Source: RYN-133 sp963785425 (GTDB lineage: Bacteria; Actinomycetota; Actinomycetes; Mycobacteriales; Jatrophihabitantaceae). Taken from it: a stretch of 64,000 bases of DNA. The notes under the pieces are model-generated. The model was not told the origin of the DNA. It saw only the letters and a list, made by a program, of their open reading frames with translations, and made no database searches. A program made the translations under genes and the position numbers. The stretch lies in the NCBI GenBank assembly GCA_963785425.1, contig CAWAVG010000001.1, positions 124,001 through 188,000 of the forward strand. Reading direction: 5' to 3'. Shown here piece by piece: positions 34,488 to 42,601 of the stretch. Position 1 is the stretch's first letter, and the number at the start of each line of letters is the position of its first letter.

Positions 34488-36122
34488 ATGCGATCGAATC
34501 TGTCTCATCAGCTGCGTCGGCTGGGGTGTTTCGTCGCCATTGCGTGTGTCATGTCGTTCACGTGCGCGGCCGGATCGGAGGCCGGACCGAAGCAGGCTGC
34601 CGCGACGGCGCCCCTGTCGATCAAGGTTGTGGGCAAGCATTTCGTCAACGGGTCCGGGCACACGGTGCGCCTCCTCGGTGTGAACCACACGAGTTCCGAG
34701 TACGACTGCGTCGACGGCTCCGGGTACGACGACGGACACTTCAACGACGCCGACGCAGCAGCCGTCGCATCGTGGGCGGCCACGGCCGTACGCATTCCGC
34801 TCAACGAGGACTGCTGGCTCGGGATCAACGGGCAGCCGAACAGTTCTGAGGGCGCGGACCCGCCGTTGACCTCGACCGGCTATCAGCAGGCGATCAAGAC
34901 CTACGTCGCCGATCTCAACAAGCACGGCCTGTACGCCGTCCTCGACCTGCACTGGTCGGCGCCGGGTAGCCAGGTCGCTTTCGAACAGCAGCCGATGCCG
35001 GACCAGGACCATTCGCCGGCGTTCTGGACGTCGGTGGCGTCCGTGTTCCGGAACAACCCTGCGGTCGTATTCGACCTGTTCAACGAGCCGTACGACCCCA
35101 CCGACCCGAGGTCGGGGGACGACTCGAACGCGAACGACAAGGTCACCTGGAACTGCTGGGAGATCGGGACTCACGACGGCACGAGTGGGGGTACACCGTG
35201 CACCACGTCGGCCTACGACGAGAACGGCGACAAGACGACCACCTACCGTGTCGCCGGCTTGCAGACCTTGCTCAACTCGGTTCGCAACGCCGGGGCCAGG
35301 CAGCCCGTCCTCCTCGGCGGCCTCGACTTCGCGAACGATCTCGGCGACAACAACCACGGCCAGGCCTGGATCGGTCACGAACCGCATGATCCGCTGCACC
35401 AGGTGGCGGCGTCGTTCCACAACTACATGGGTAAGGCCTGCGCCACAGTGACCTGCTGGAACAGCGCAATCGCACCGATCGCCACGCACGTTCCAGTGGT
35501 CACCGGCGAGTTCGATGAGGACAACTTCGACGAGCCGAACTGCCCCGACAAGACCCCGTCTAGCTTCGACAACAACTACATGAACTGGTCCGACAAGGCC
35601 GGCGTGAGTTACCTGGCCTGGGGGTGGATCGTCGAGTCGCAGGCCGAGCGCGATGCCGAGAGGTGCGGCGCCTTCTACCTGATCAACAACTACTCCCAAT
35701 ACACGCCGGCGCAACCGAACGGCGTGGCAGTCCACGACCATCTGCGCGCGCTCGCCGCTCCCCCGCCGCCGGTCACGCTCACCACGTTCAGCGCAGCCGT
35801 TCGGCCGGGCAACAAGACAGCGGCGTTCACCCTGCGCAGCCCGGAGAACGCCAGCGGCACGCTCTCGGGCACGACGGTCCATTCGTATGTGATCGGCAGT
35901 CAGAAGGCGCACCGCGTATCGCTGGGGGCTGCGGTCAGCTTCACGCTCAAGGGGCGCACGGCGAAGGCGGTCGTTGTCACGTTCAGCCGGACGTTCCACA
36001 ATCTGCTCGTCGCCAAGAATTCGGTCGAGGTTCAGATCACGACCACGCTGACCAGTCCTCACCACAGCCGCGCGGTGATCCACCGCACGTTCACGCTCCG
36101 AGCCAAGCGCCTGCGAGGGTAG
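34488..36122 (+). CDS. Secreted glycoside hydrolase family 5 (endoglucanase-like)
   Basis: 544 residues. A signal peptide covers about residues 1-32. A GH5 TIM barrel follows with acid/base Glu200 (FDLFNEPYDP), FHNYMG (His/Tyr) and nucleophile Glu341 (VVTGEFDEDNF). A C-terminal beta-sandwich of about 130 residues (435-544) looks like an accessory domain. It should cleave a beta-linked glucan or mannan outside the cell. The ribosome site is G-rich and weak. It shares the window with secreted GH12, GH43 and GH20 enzymes, which suggests plant or fungal polysaccharide use. Confidence 0.85.
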   Translation: MRSNLSHQLRRLGCFVAIACVMSFTCAAGSEAGPKQAAATAPLSIKVVGKHFVNGSGHTVRLLGVNHTSSEYDCVDGSGYDDGHFNDADAAAVASWAATAVRIPLNEDCWLGINGQPNSSEGADPPLTSTGYQQAIKTYVADLNKHGLYAVLDLHWSAPGSQVAFEQQPMPDQDHSPAFWTSVASVFRNNPAVVFDLFNEPYDPTDPRSGDDSNANDKVTWNCWEIGTHDGTSGGTPCTTSAYDENGDKTTTYRVAGLQTLLNSVRNAGARQPVLLGGLDFANDLGDNNHGQAWIGHEPHDPLHQVAASFHNYMGKACATVTCWNSAIAPIATHVPVVTGEFDEDNFDEPNCPDKTPSSFDNNYMNWSDKAGVSYLAWGWIVESQAERDAERCGAFYLINNYSQYTPAQPNGVAVHDHLRALAAPPPPVTLTTFSAAVRPGNKTAAFTLRSPENASGTLSGTTVHSYVIGSQKAHRVSLGAAVSFTLKGRTAKAVVVTFSRTFHNLLVAKNSVEVQITTTLTSPHHSRAVIHRTFTLRAKRLRG

Positions 36123-36853
36123 CCACGGACGCGCTCGACGACTTCATCGCAGGCGCGTGGGTCGACGGTGCGGTTTTCGCGCTGCGCCCCGACTACAGAG
36201 CCCTGTTGCTCGCCGTCGACGGGTTGGTCCCAGGGGCGAACCATCAGGCCGACGACACGTTGCTCAGCGCGGCCGAATCGACGGCCCGCGAGCTGGCGAC
36301 GGGCGGCGCGGTCGAGCAGCTGCCGCACGTCGCGTCATGGCGCGAGGCGTACCGAGCGTTCGGCGCGAAGCCGCAACGTACTCGCAACAGCCTCGAGGCG
36401 CTCCTGCGCCGTGCCGCCACCGGGTTGCCCCGCGTGAACGGGCTGACCGACCTGTACAACTCGATATCCGTGCTGCACCAGATCCCGGTCGGCGGCGAGG
36501 ATCTCACGCGCTACACCGGCTCGCCGCGTTTGATCCGTGCCGCCGGAACCGAGCCGTTCGACACCGTCGCCGACGGCAGTGCGGTCGTCGAACACCCGGA
36601 GGCGGGCGAGGTCGTGTGGTGCGACGAGGCCGGTGTGACCTGCCGGCGGTGGAACTGGCGTCAGGCGGGCCGCACCCGACTGCGCGAGGACACGACCGCC
36701 GCGTTGTTCATCTTCGACGCCCTGGACCCGACGAGCGACGACGCCCTCGGCGCCGCCGCCGACGATCTGCGCACCCACCTGGCACATCTCGGATCCGACG
36801 TCCGCACTGCGCAACGCGTCCTGCGCGCCGGCGCGACGCGTGACGGAACCTGA
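36122..36853 (+). CDS. B3/B4 tRNA-binding domain protein (start codon unclear)
   Basis: About 243 residues. The B3/B4 domain of phenylalanyl-tRNA synthetase beta is recognisable: FALRPDYRALLLAVDGL, AYRAFGAKPQRTRNSLEALLRR, LPRVNGLTDLYNSISVLHQIPVGGEDL and the terminal TTAALFIFDAL. Stand-alone members are suspected to edit or bind tRNA. No ATG, GTG or TTG opens the frame just before the homologous region: the frame there reads GTA GCC ACG GAC right after the GH5 stop, and the first in-frame TTG is 36206, inside the domain. The coordinate given is the first codon after the upstream stop. Confidence 0.7.
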   Translation, partial: ATDALDDFIAGAWVDGAVFALRPDYRALLLAVDGLVPGANHQADDTLLSAAESTARELATGGAVEQLPHVASWREAYRAFGAKPQRTRNSLEALLRRAATGLPRVNGLTDLYNSISVLHQIPVGGEDLTRYTGSPRLIRAAGTEPFDTVADGSAVVEHPEAGEVVWCDEAGVTCRRWNWRQAGRTRLREDTTAALFIFDALDPTSDDALGAAADDLRTHLAHLGSDVRTAQRVLRAGATRDGT

Positions 36854-36949
36854 CGCCAAGGCTGACTGCACTAGCCTCTGCCAATTCCCTTCGCATTCGC
36901 CGAAAACTGCCGATAGAGCAGATGACCGCATGCAGAAGGGCGAACCGCG

Positions 36950-37123
36950 ATGCACCGACGTTTCAGCACCGTCGTGGCTCTCGGCGTCGCGTGCGTCGTG
37001 CTCGCATCGTGCTCGGACCACGCCTCGGAGTTCGTCCCGAGCGGGCACCGAGCTGATCGCCATCCGGTCGCGCGACACCCGAGACATGGGGTCGTCGCTG
37101 TCGTCGTCGCGGAGCACCGCTAG
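36950..37123 (+). CDS. Small lipoprotein or lipoprotein remnant (57 residues)
   Basis: ATG 36950 follows AGAAGGG at about 9 nt. The peptide has a lipoprotein signal, MHRRF then a hydrophobic stretch and lipobox LASC, then a short polar, His/Arg-rich tail to TAG 37121. The sequence after about residue 31 reads better in another frame, so this may be the frameshifted start of a longer lipoprotein. This is the only gene-like content I see between 36854 and 37341. No family is recognised. Confidence 0.4.
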   Translation: MHRRFSTVVALGVACVVLASCSDHASEFVPSGHRADRHPVARHPRHGVVAVVVAEHR

Positions 37124-37341
37124 CAGTGGGCTGCGCATGACCTTGGCGCAGAACGACACCGGGCGGGGTCGAAACGCCACCCCATTCCGGCACGTCCTCG
37201 GTCTCCCCGACAGGGCGTGCAACTTCCTACGTCCGTAAGCGCCCACGCCCGCTGCGAGAGCGCTGGGGCAAGCTGGGTGCGGACCTCGCTCGATCACGAG
37301 GGTCGCATCCGTTGCATCGACGGCAGTTGAGGAGGGCCATG

Positions 37342-38451
37342 ATGACGTCCGGACCCGATGCCGCCCCGTGGGGGAAACGACCCGACATGGTTGTCCACGA
37401 GCGCGATCCGTTCAACGCGGAACCGACGCCGGCCGCCCTGCTCGCCGAGTTCCTCACGCCCGTGGACACCTTCTACTCGCGCAACCACGCCGCGGTACCC
37501 CAACTCGATCCGTCGACGTGGCGACTCGAGGTCGACGGCCTGGTCGAACGGGGCCTGGACATCTCGCTCAACGATTTGCGCACGCGGTTCGAGACGCACA
37601 CTCTGACGGCGACTCTGCAGTGCGCGGGGAACCGCCGAGCCGGCTTGCTGAGCGTCCGCGACATCCCGGGCGAGGCGCCCTGGGGCGACGGGGCGACGTC
37701 GACCGCATCGTGGACGGGCGCGCGACTGTCCGATGTCCTTGCGACTGCGAGCGTGCGCAGCGACCCGACGGCCCACGTCCAGTTCCTTGCTGTGGACGTG
37801 TCAGCGGAGGCGAATCCGCCCCAGCGCTACGGATCCTCGATCCCCCTGACGAAGGCACTCGGCGACGAGGTGCTGCTCGCATGGGTCATGAACGGCGAAC
37901 CGCTGACGGCAGTTCACGGCGGTCCGATGCGCGTGATCGTCCCCGGCTACATCGGTGCGCGCAGCGTCAAATGGGTTCGGCACATCACGGTGCAGCGCGA
38001 GCCGTCCGACAACTACTTCCAGCGCACCGCGTACCGGCTGCTGCCGCCCGATGCCGCACCCGGCCCCGGTGCGGGCATCGCACTCGCAGAGGTGGCGCTC
38101 AATTGCGCGATCCTCGATCCCGGCGCCGGCTCGTTCGTCGAAGCCGGGCCGGTCCCGCTGCGCGGTTACGCGTTCGCCGGCGGCGGCCGTCGCGTCGTGC
38201 GCGTCGATGTCTCCGGCGACGGCGGCGCATCATGGATGCAAGCCGATCTCGGCAATGACGCCGGCCCGTGGGCGTGGCGCTTTTGGACTGCGACGCTGGC
38301 GCTGAGTCCCGGCCGCCATCAACTCGTGGCACGCGCCTGGGACGAATCGGCCGCCCTGCAACCGCGCGACCCGGCGGACGTGTGGAACCCGAAGGGGTAC
38401 GTCAACAACTCGTGGCCGCGTGTGGAGGTTTGCGTCCGCGACCGCGGGTGA
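37342..38451 (+). CDS. Sulfite oxidase-family molybdopterin enzyme, cytoplasmic form
   Basis: 369 residues. The oxidoreductase molybdopterin domain (about 20-220) has the Mo-ligand Cys94 in TLQCAGNRR and the HGGP-x-R-V-I-VPGYIGARSVKW region. The C-terminal dimerisation domain (about 240-365) shows GYAFAGGGRRVVRVDVSGDGG and NPKGYVNNSWPRV. There is no Tat or Sec signal, so unlike many bacterial SorA/YedY-type enzymes it should act inside the cell. ATG 37342 was chosen over 37339 for ribosome-site spacing (GGAGGG). It overlaps the GNAT gene by 32 nt. Confidence 0.9.
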   Translation: MTSGPDAAPWGKRPDMVVHERDPFNAEPTPAALLAEFLTPVDTFYSRNHAAVPQLDPSTWRLEVDGLVERGLDISLNDLRTRFETHTLTATLQCAGNRRAGLLSVRDIPGEAPWGDGATSTASWTGARLSDVLATASVRSDPTAHVQFLAVDVSAEANPPQRYGSSIPLTKALGDEVLLAWVMNGEPLTAVHGGPMRVIVPGYIGARSVKWVRHITVQREPSDNYFQRTAYRLLPPDAAPGPGAGIALAEVALNCAILDPGAGSFVEAGPVPLRGYAFAGGGRRVVRVDVSGDGGASWMQADLGNDAGPWAWRFWTATLALSPGRHQLVARAWDESAALQPRDPADVWNPKGYVNNSWPRVEVCVRDRG

Positions 38452-38815
38452 GCCGCTGCCAAGATATCCGGGCGAAGCCGGACGCGAGGAACTGCCAGTC
38501 ACGTTCGTCGCGCACAGCGGGGGGCACGAAGTTCTCGGCGCCGTCGGACTCGACCACTACGACCTGGACGAGCGACGCGAGACCACTCCCTGGGTGACCG
38601 GCCTGATCGTTCGTCCGGAGAGCCGTCGCGCCGGCGTCGGGCGAACGCTCATGCAGCACCTCGAGCAGTGGGCGGCCGACCACGGCATCGCCGAGGCGTG
38701 GGTCGGCACCGACCTCGCACGCGGGTTCTACCAGCGGTGCCGGTGGACGCCACGCGAAACGTTCACCTCCGCCAACGGCGAGCGACTTACCGTCCTGCAC
38801 AAGAAGCTCACCTGA
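38420..38815 (+). CDS. GNAT family acetyltransferase
   Basis: 131 residues. The acetyl-CoA motif V-x-P-E-x-R-R-A-G-V-G-R-T-L is seen in LIVRPESRRAGVGRTLMQHLE, followed by VGTDLARGFYQRCRWTPRETF. The N-terminal strand region is short for the family. Its start lies inside the end of the sulfite oxidase gene, so coupling or a slightly later start is possible. The substrate is unknown. Confidence 0.8.
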   Translation: MWRFASATAGEPLPRYPGEAGREELPVTFVAHSGGHEVLGAVGLDHYDLDERRETTPWVTGLIVRPESRRAGVGRTLMQHLEQWAADHGIAEAWVGTDLARGFYQRCRWTPRETFTSANGERLTVLHKKLT

Positions 38816-38851
38816 CGATTGCCGTTCATCTTCACCGCTTATGGTCGCCCT

Positions 38852-39037
38852 GTGACCGATTCCGACCAAGACCTGCGCGCCGTGTTCGACGAGGTACGAA
38901 GCCTCGAACGTGGCGACCGCGACGACGCGATCGAAGCCGACATCGACCAGAGCGCGCGCATCGACAGCGCGCTGGAATCGACGCCGAAGCCACTGAGTGG
39001 TCCTCGCGCAGCATCGGGCCGGTCACGGCCTGAGTGA
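38852..39037 (+). CDS. Small acidic protein of unknown function (61 residues)
   Basis: GTG 38852 opens a frame coding VTDSDQDLRAVFDEVRSLERG, then an acidic Asp/Glu/Ile middle and a basic tail. It looks like one amphipathic helix with an acidic C-terminal half. A TTG at 38819 would extend it by 11 residues. It is 36 nt after the GNAT stop on the same strand. No family is recognised, and it could be spurious. Confidence 0.4.
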   Translation: MTDSDQDLRAVFDEVRSLERGDRDDAIEADIDQSARIDSALESTPKPLSGPRAASGRSRPE

Positions 39038-39379
39038 GACGGGCGGCGAGGCGTTTCTGCTGCGCGGCGTCACGACGAACACGGGCGGGAAGACGCGCAA
39101 GTCTGGATCGAACAGGATGTCATGGCTGTGCACGTAGCCGCAGACGACGTCGGTCAGAGCGCCGCCTGAGCCGTGGCGCAGCACTGGCATGTGCCGCCAC
39201 GGTGGGTTGCGCATGAACGTCGACATCGGCACCGCGTCGGCACGGCTCACGCCCATGCGGTTCTGATCGCCGTAGGGCAGCACGATGACGCCGCCCGCGC
39301 CGGCCCAGTGTCGCGGCTCGTCGCCGACCGATACCCAGCATCTGCCGGTGGCCACGACATGGAAGAGGATGACGCGATC
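39023..39379 (-). pseudogene. Remnant of an AraC-type regulator (cupin sensor domain only)
   Basis: About 119 codons match the N-terminal cupin domain of AraC-family regulators: VILFHVVATGRCWVSV, HWAGAGGVIVLPYGDQNRMG, VPMSTFM, LRHGSGGALTDVVCGY and the FPPVFVV end. The usual first strand and start codon are missing, and the reading frame stops before the helix-turn-helix part, which I do not find downstream. It lies between the small acidic gene and the flippase gene, overlapping the former slightly. Most likely it is a truncated gene. Confidence 0.65.
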
Positions 39380-39386
39380 ACTGTGA

Positions 39387-40478
39387 TCACGGTGGCCCGG
39401 CCCGCGGGCTCACCGGCGGCGACGGCAGGTCATCGTGCTCCGCCCGCGGCAGGGTGAAGTACGCGATCGCGCCGAGAGGTATCGGTAGCCAGAAGTTGAT
39501 AAGACGCCAAGTGGTGGTGCCGAGCACCGCGATGCCGCGCGGTGTCGCGAACCCGACAAGCGACGGGATGATCACGCCTTCGACGATGCCGAGGCCGGAC
39601 GGCGTCAGGGGTATCCACGCGGCGGTGTTGGCCAGGCAGAACGGCACGAGCACGCCGTCGTAACCGAGCAGGTGCCCGAACGCGGTCACCGAGCACCACA
39701 GGGCAAATGCGTCCAGCAACCAGTTCGCCGCTGACCAGCCGGCGGATGCGGCGAAGCGGCGCGGCTGACGCAGGACCGCGCGGACCTCGCCGGTCAACCT
39801 GTGCACGAGGTTGCCGCCACTGTCCCGGGACAGTCGCGGCACTCGCGCGGTGACCGCGGACGCAACGCGTGCAAGCCTTGGCCCGCCGCGAATCAACAGC
39901 ACGGTCAACGCGATCACTGCGACGAACAGCCCGACACCGATGAGGGCGGCGGTGAGGTACAGGGGCGAGGTTCCATGCAATGGAATGGCGATCGCCAGCG
40001 ATGACAGAAGCAGGGACTGCAGCACGAGTGCCGAGATGGCGCCCTGCCCGACCTTCGCGAAGGTCGCAGTACCGGCGTCGACGCCGCTCCGATGCAGCAG
40101 CCGGTACCCCAATGCAGTGCCCGCCGCCGCACCCCCCGGAACCGAGTGACTCAAGGCGATGCCGGCTAGATCGATGCGCCACAGGCGCCAGAGACCAGGA
40201 CGACCGCCGGCCGGCAGGAGGGTCCTCGTAGCGAGCGAGAATGCGAGCAGCGAGGCAAGCTCGGCGGCGAACGCCGCGACCACCCACCACCAGTTGGCAT
40301 CAGCCAGCAGCGACAGCCATTGGTTCGTTCCTGCCAACTGTGGCAACACGAGATATTCGACGACAAGAGCAAGGACGAGTACCTCGACGATGCGACGAAT
40401 CGTCCACGGCAACCACCGCCGATGCGCACCGAGCCGTCTTTGCACAGAGCCCATCGTTGCAGTCGCGCCTCTGATCAT
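39387..40478 (-). CDS. Lysylphosphatidylglycerol synthase TM-domain/flippase-like protein
   Basis: 363 residues with about eight membrane segments. The family pattern of LPG_synthase_TM (UPF0104) is present: HSVPGGAAAGTALGYRLLHRSGVDAGTA in parts, and late TPSGLGIVEGVIIPSLVGFA. These proteins include lipid flippases and membrane halves of MprF; no aminoacyl transferase domain is attached here. The first 25 residues are basic. It is transcribed alone on the minus strand. Confidence 0.85.
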   Translation of the reverse strand: MIRGATATMGSVQRRLGAHRRWLPWTIRRIVEVLVLALVVEYLVLPQLAGTNQWLSLLADANWWWVVAAFAAELASLLAFSLATRTLLPAGGRPGLWRLWRIDLAGIALSHSVPGGAAAGTALGYRLLHRSGVDAGTATFAKVGQGAISALVLQSLLLSSLAIAIPLHGTSPLYLTAALIGVGLFVAVIALTVLLIRGGPRLARVASAVTARVPRLSRDSGGNLVHRLTGEVRAVLRQPRRFAASAGWSAANWLLDAFALWCSVTAFGHLLGYDGVLVPFCLANTAAWIPLTPSGLGIVEGVIIPSLVGFATPRGIAVLGTTTWRLINFWLPIPLGAIAYFTLPRAEHDDLPSPPVSPRAGPP

Positions 40479-40559
40479 CTGCTGAGCGGGCGACGACTAA
40501 CCGGTCCGTCTGACGAACTCGCATTGCCGCGCATTGGCCGTCCACGGCGCCGGGACCGG

Positions 40560-41441
40560 TCAAGTCGCCGATTCCGTTGTTGGCAGAAGGTCGACGAGCG
40601 AGGTGACTCGGATGTCGGGGAAGGCCTCGCGGGTGGCGCGTGCGTCCATGGTCATGTCGATGGTGTTCATGACGACGGCAGCCTGAGCTTTCCGCGCAGC
40701 CTCGGCGTTCACCGGCCGCGCAATGACCGACAAGGTCCGGAGGACCCCTAAGGGGATGTGGCGGAGGTGATGTCTTCGGCCGGACGACGCCAGGATCTGC
40801 TCTGCGATCTGGGTGAAGGTCAGGTTGTCAGGACCGCCGACGGAAATACACGGGCCAATCCTGGAGTCGCCAGTGGCAGCCGCGGCCACGAACCGCGCGA
40901 CATCTTGGGCACTCACAAAGTTGATCGGATTCCGACCCGGACCGAGCACCAGCGCGGGCCCCCCATCCGCAACCTTCGCACCGATGATGCCGCACCACGT
41001 CTCGAGATAACTGGTGGCGCGAACCACCACCGAATCGAGCCCCGATCCTTGCAATTCGACCTCGGCCTGATGTTTCATCCGGTGCAGCGACATCGGGTGG
41101 TCGCTGGCCGCCCCCGCCACCGACACGAGCACGAACCGCGTTGCACCAGACCGCTGTGCTGCGGCGATCAGTCTTGTGTTCCCGTGACGATCCACCTTCG
41201 ACGGGCTCGTGCGGGTCGGACCGGCGAACCCGTGCGTTGCCGACACGACAACCCCGCACCCGGCGACGACCGAGTCGAGCGGGCTGGTGCACACATCGCC
41301 CAGCACGACCTCCACGTCAGGCGGTAGGTGACCGGCCCGCTCAGGTTTGCGAGTCAAGACGCGGACCTTGTCCCCTCGGTCTACCAGGTCCCGGACGAGA
41401 CTTGTGCCCAGCAGGCCGGTGCCACCGGCCACAAGGATCAC
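40560..41441 (-). CDS. NmrA-like NAD(P)-binding protein (atypical SDR)
   Basis: 293 residues. The Rossmann motif GGTGLLGTSLVRDLVDRG is at residues 6-23, with RVLTRKP for NADP, VSVAGA and an NFVSAQDVARFVA segment. This is the NmrA/atypical-SDR group that often senses NADP or reduces small ligands. ATG 41441 overlaps the stop of the upstream SnoaL-like gene (ATGA), so they are cotranslated. The pair is divergent from a TetR gene with an operator between. Confidence 0.85.
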   Translation of the reverse strand: MILVAGGTGLLGTSLVRDLVDRGDKVRVLTRKPERAGHLPPDVEVVLGDVCTSPLDSVVAGCGVVVSATHGFAGPTRTSPSKVDRHGNTRLIAAAQRSGATRFVLVSVAGAASDHPMSLHRMKHQAEVELQGSGLDSVVVRATSYLETWCGIIGAKVADGGPALVLGPGRNPINFVSAQDVARFVAAAATGDSRIGPCISVGGPDNLTFTQIAEQILASSGRRHHLRHIPLGVLRTLSVIARPVNAEAARKAQAAVVMNTIDMTMDARATREAFPDIRVTSLVDLLPTTESAT

Positions 41442-41899
41442 GGGCGATCGGGTCTGGGTTGGGCCGTGACTGCTGTGCTGGCCGTGACTGCTGTGCTGAC
41501 TACGTTTCGAACCGCGTCGTCGACCGTCCCCGAGTCACGTTCCACCGGCTCGAGGTAGAACCGGGCCGATCGCACGGAGTCTCCCTCCACCTCGAAGATG
41601 TTGACCCCGCTCATCTCATGCGCGGTCCCGTCACGCTTCGTACCGGTCATCACCCATTCCGACCAGACCGTGCCGTCGTCGACGGCCATCCTTACGATTC
41701 GCGCGGTGATGTCCGGTACCCCGTTCAGGATCTGCGCCCAGTTCCGCCGCACCTGGTCGCGCCCCCGGAAGCCGCGAGCTGGGTGTGCCGGGGTTTCATT
41801 CACGTAGTCCTCCGCAAAGCAGTCCGCGATCGCATCCAGGTCGTGATCGGTGGTTGCTTGCGCCAGACGATGGATGACGTCGCTCGGATTTGATGACAT
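41438..41899 (-). CDS. SnoaL/NTF2-like ester cyclase-type protein
   Basis: 153 residues. The NTF2-like fold is visible: VIHRLAQATTDHDLDAIADCFAEDYVNETPAHP, FRGRDQVRRNWAQILNGVPDI and MSGVNIFEVEGDSVRSARFY. The C-terminal tail has two perfect STAVTA copies from an 18-bp tandem duplication. It is the first gene of the operon with the NmrA-like protein and starts 63 nt from the divergent TetR gene, over the palindrome at 41924. Confidence 0.85.
   Translation of the reverse strand: MSSNPSDVIHRLAQATTDHDLDAIADCFAEDYVNETPAHPARGFRGRDQVRRNWAQILNGVPDITARIVRMAVDDGTVWSEWVMTGTKRDGTAHEMSGVNIFEVEGDSVRSARFYLEPVERDSGTVDDAVRNVVSTAVTASTAVTAQPRPDRP
41463..41498. repeat. Perfect 18-bp tandem duplication
   Basis: GCCGTGACTGCTGTGCTG occurs twice head to tail inside the 3' end of the SnoaL-like gene and encodes STAVTA twice. 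Identity is complete, so the duplication is recent or copy number is variable. Confidence 0.95.
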
Positions 41900-41923
41900 C
41901 GCAATCCCCCAGAGAAGAATTCA

Positions 41924-41941
41924 ATTACAGTAGCATGTAAT
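41924..41941. promoter_or_regulatory. Probable TetR operator (18-bp palindrome)
   Basis: ATTACA-gtagca-TGTAAT is an inverted repeat of 6 bp arms between the SnoaL-like start (41899) and the TetR start (41963). Size, symmetry and site fit autoregulation and control of both divergent units by the TetR protein. Confidence 0.65.
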
Positions 41942-41962
41942 GAATATGTCGACAGGAAAATC

Positions 41963-42592
41963 ATGAAGCCGGACGCGCGGCGGAGCTACGACTCGAGTCG
42001 CCGACGATTGCGAGCGCAACGCACCCGCGACGCAGTCCTCGATGCCGCTCAGGTCAGGCTGTTGGCTGGCGGCTACGGCGGCACGACCGTGGCTGCTATC
42101 GCCGCCGACGCCGGGGTTTCGGTCGAGACGATCTACAAGGGTTTCGCGGGCAAGGCCGGCCTCGTCGCGGCCCTCTGGGAGCGCGGGCTGGCTGGGCGCG
42201 GGCCTGTCCCCGCGCCGCAACGCTCCGATGAGATGCAGCGGACCGAACTCGATCCGCGCCAGATAATCCGCAACTGGGGCGACCTCACGGCCGAAGTCGC
42301 GCCGCGGGTGGCGCCCATCCTGCTTCTCATCCGGTCCGCCGCCGCCACCGATCCCGACATGGCCAGTCTGCTCGGCAAGACGGATCTGCAGCGGCTGCGC
42401 CGGATGCGCCAGAACGCGACTGCGCTCGCCGGTCACCTCAAACCCGACGTCACGGTCGCGGCAGCCGCAGATGTGCTCTGGACCTACAGTTCGCCGGATC
42501 TGTACGAATTGCTGGTCCGCCGGCGACGGTGGACATTGCGTCGCTACGGAGCGTTCATCTCTGATGCCATGGCAGCGGCGCTGCTCGCCTGA
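41963..42592 (+). CDS. TetR family regulator
   Basis: 209 residues. The helix-turn-helix is typical: RTRDAVLDAAQVRLLAGGYGGTTVAAIAADAGVSVETIYKGFAGKAGLVAAL in the first 65 residues, in the usual parts. The ligand-binding half contains PRVAPILLLIRSAAATDPDMASLL. It is divergent from the SnoaL/NmrA pair and separated from it by the 41924-41941 palindrome, so it probably represses that pair and itself. It ends 9 nt from the convergent GH43 gene. Confidence 0.9.
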   Translation: MKPDARRSYDSSRRRLRAQRTRDAVLDAAQVRLLAGGYGGTTVAAIAADAGVSVETIYKGFAGKAGLVAALWERGLAGRGPVPAPQRSDEMQRTELDPRQIIRNWGDLTAEVAPRVAPILLLIRSAAATDPDMASLLGKTDLQRLRRMRQNATALAGHLKPDVTVAAAADVLWTYSSPDLYELLVRRRRWTLRRYGAFISDAMAAALLA

Positions 42593-42601
42593 CCCACTCC
42601 G

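Noticed and set aside
36840..37238. 132-codon open frame after the B3/B4 gene
   Set aside because: Ser/Arg/Thr-rich without recognisable fold; the lipoprotein signal in another frame is more convincing.
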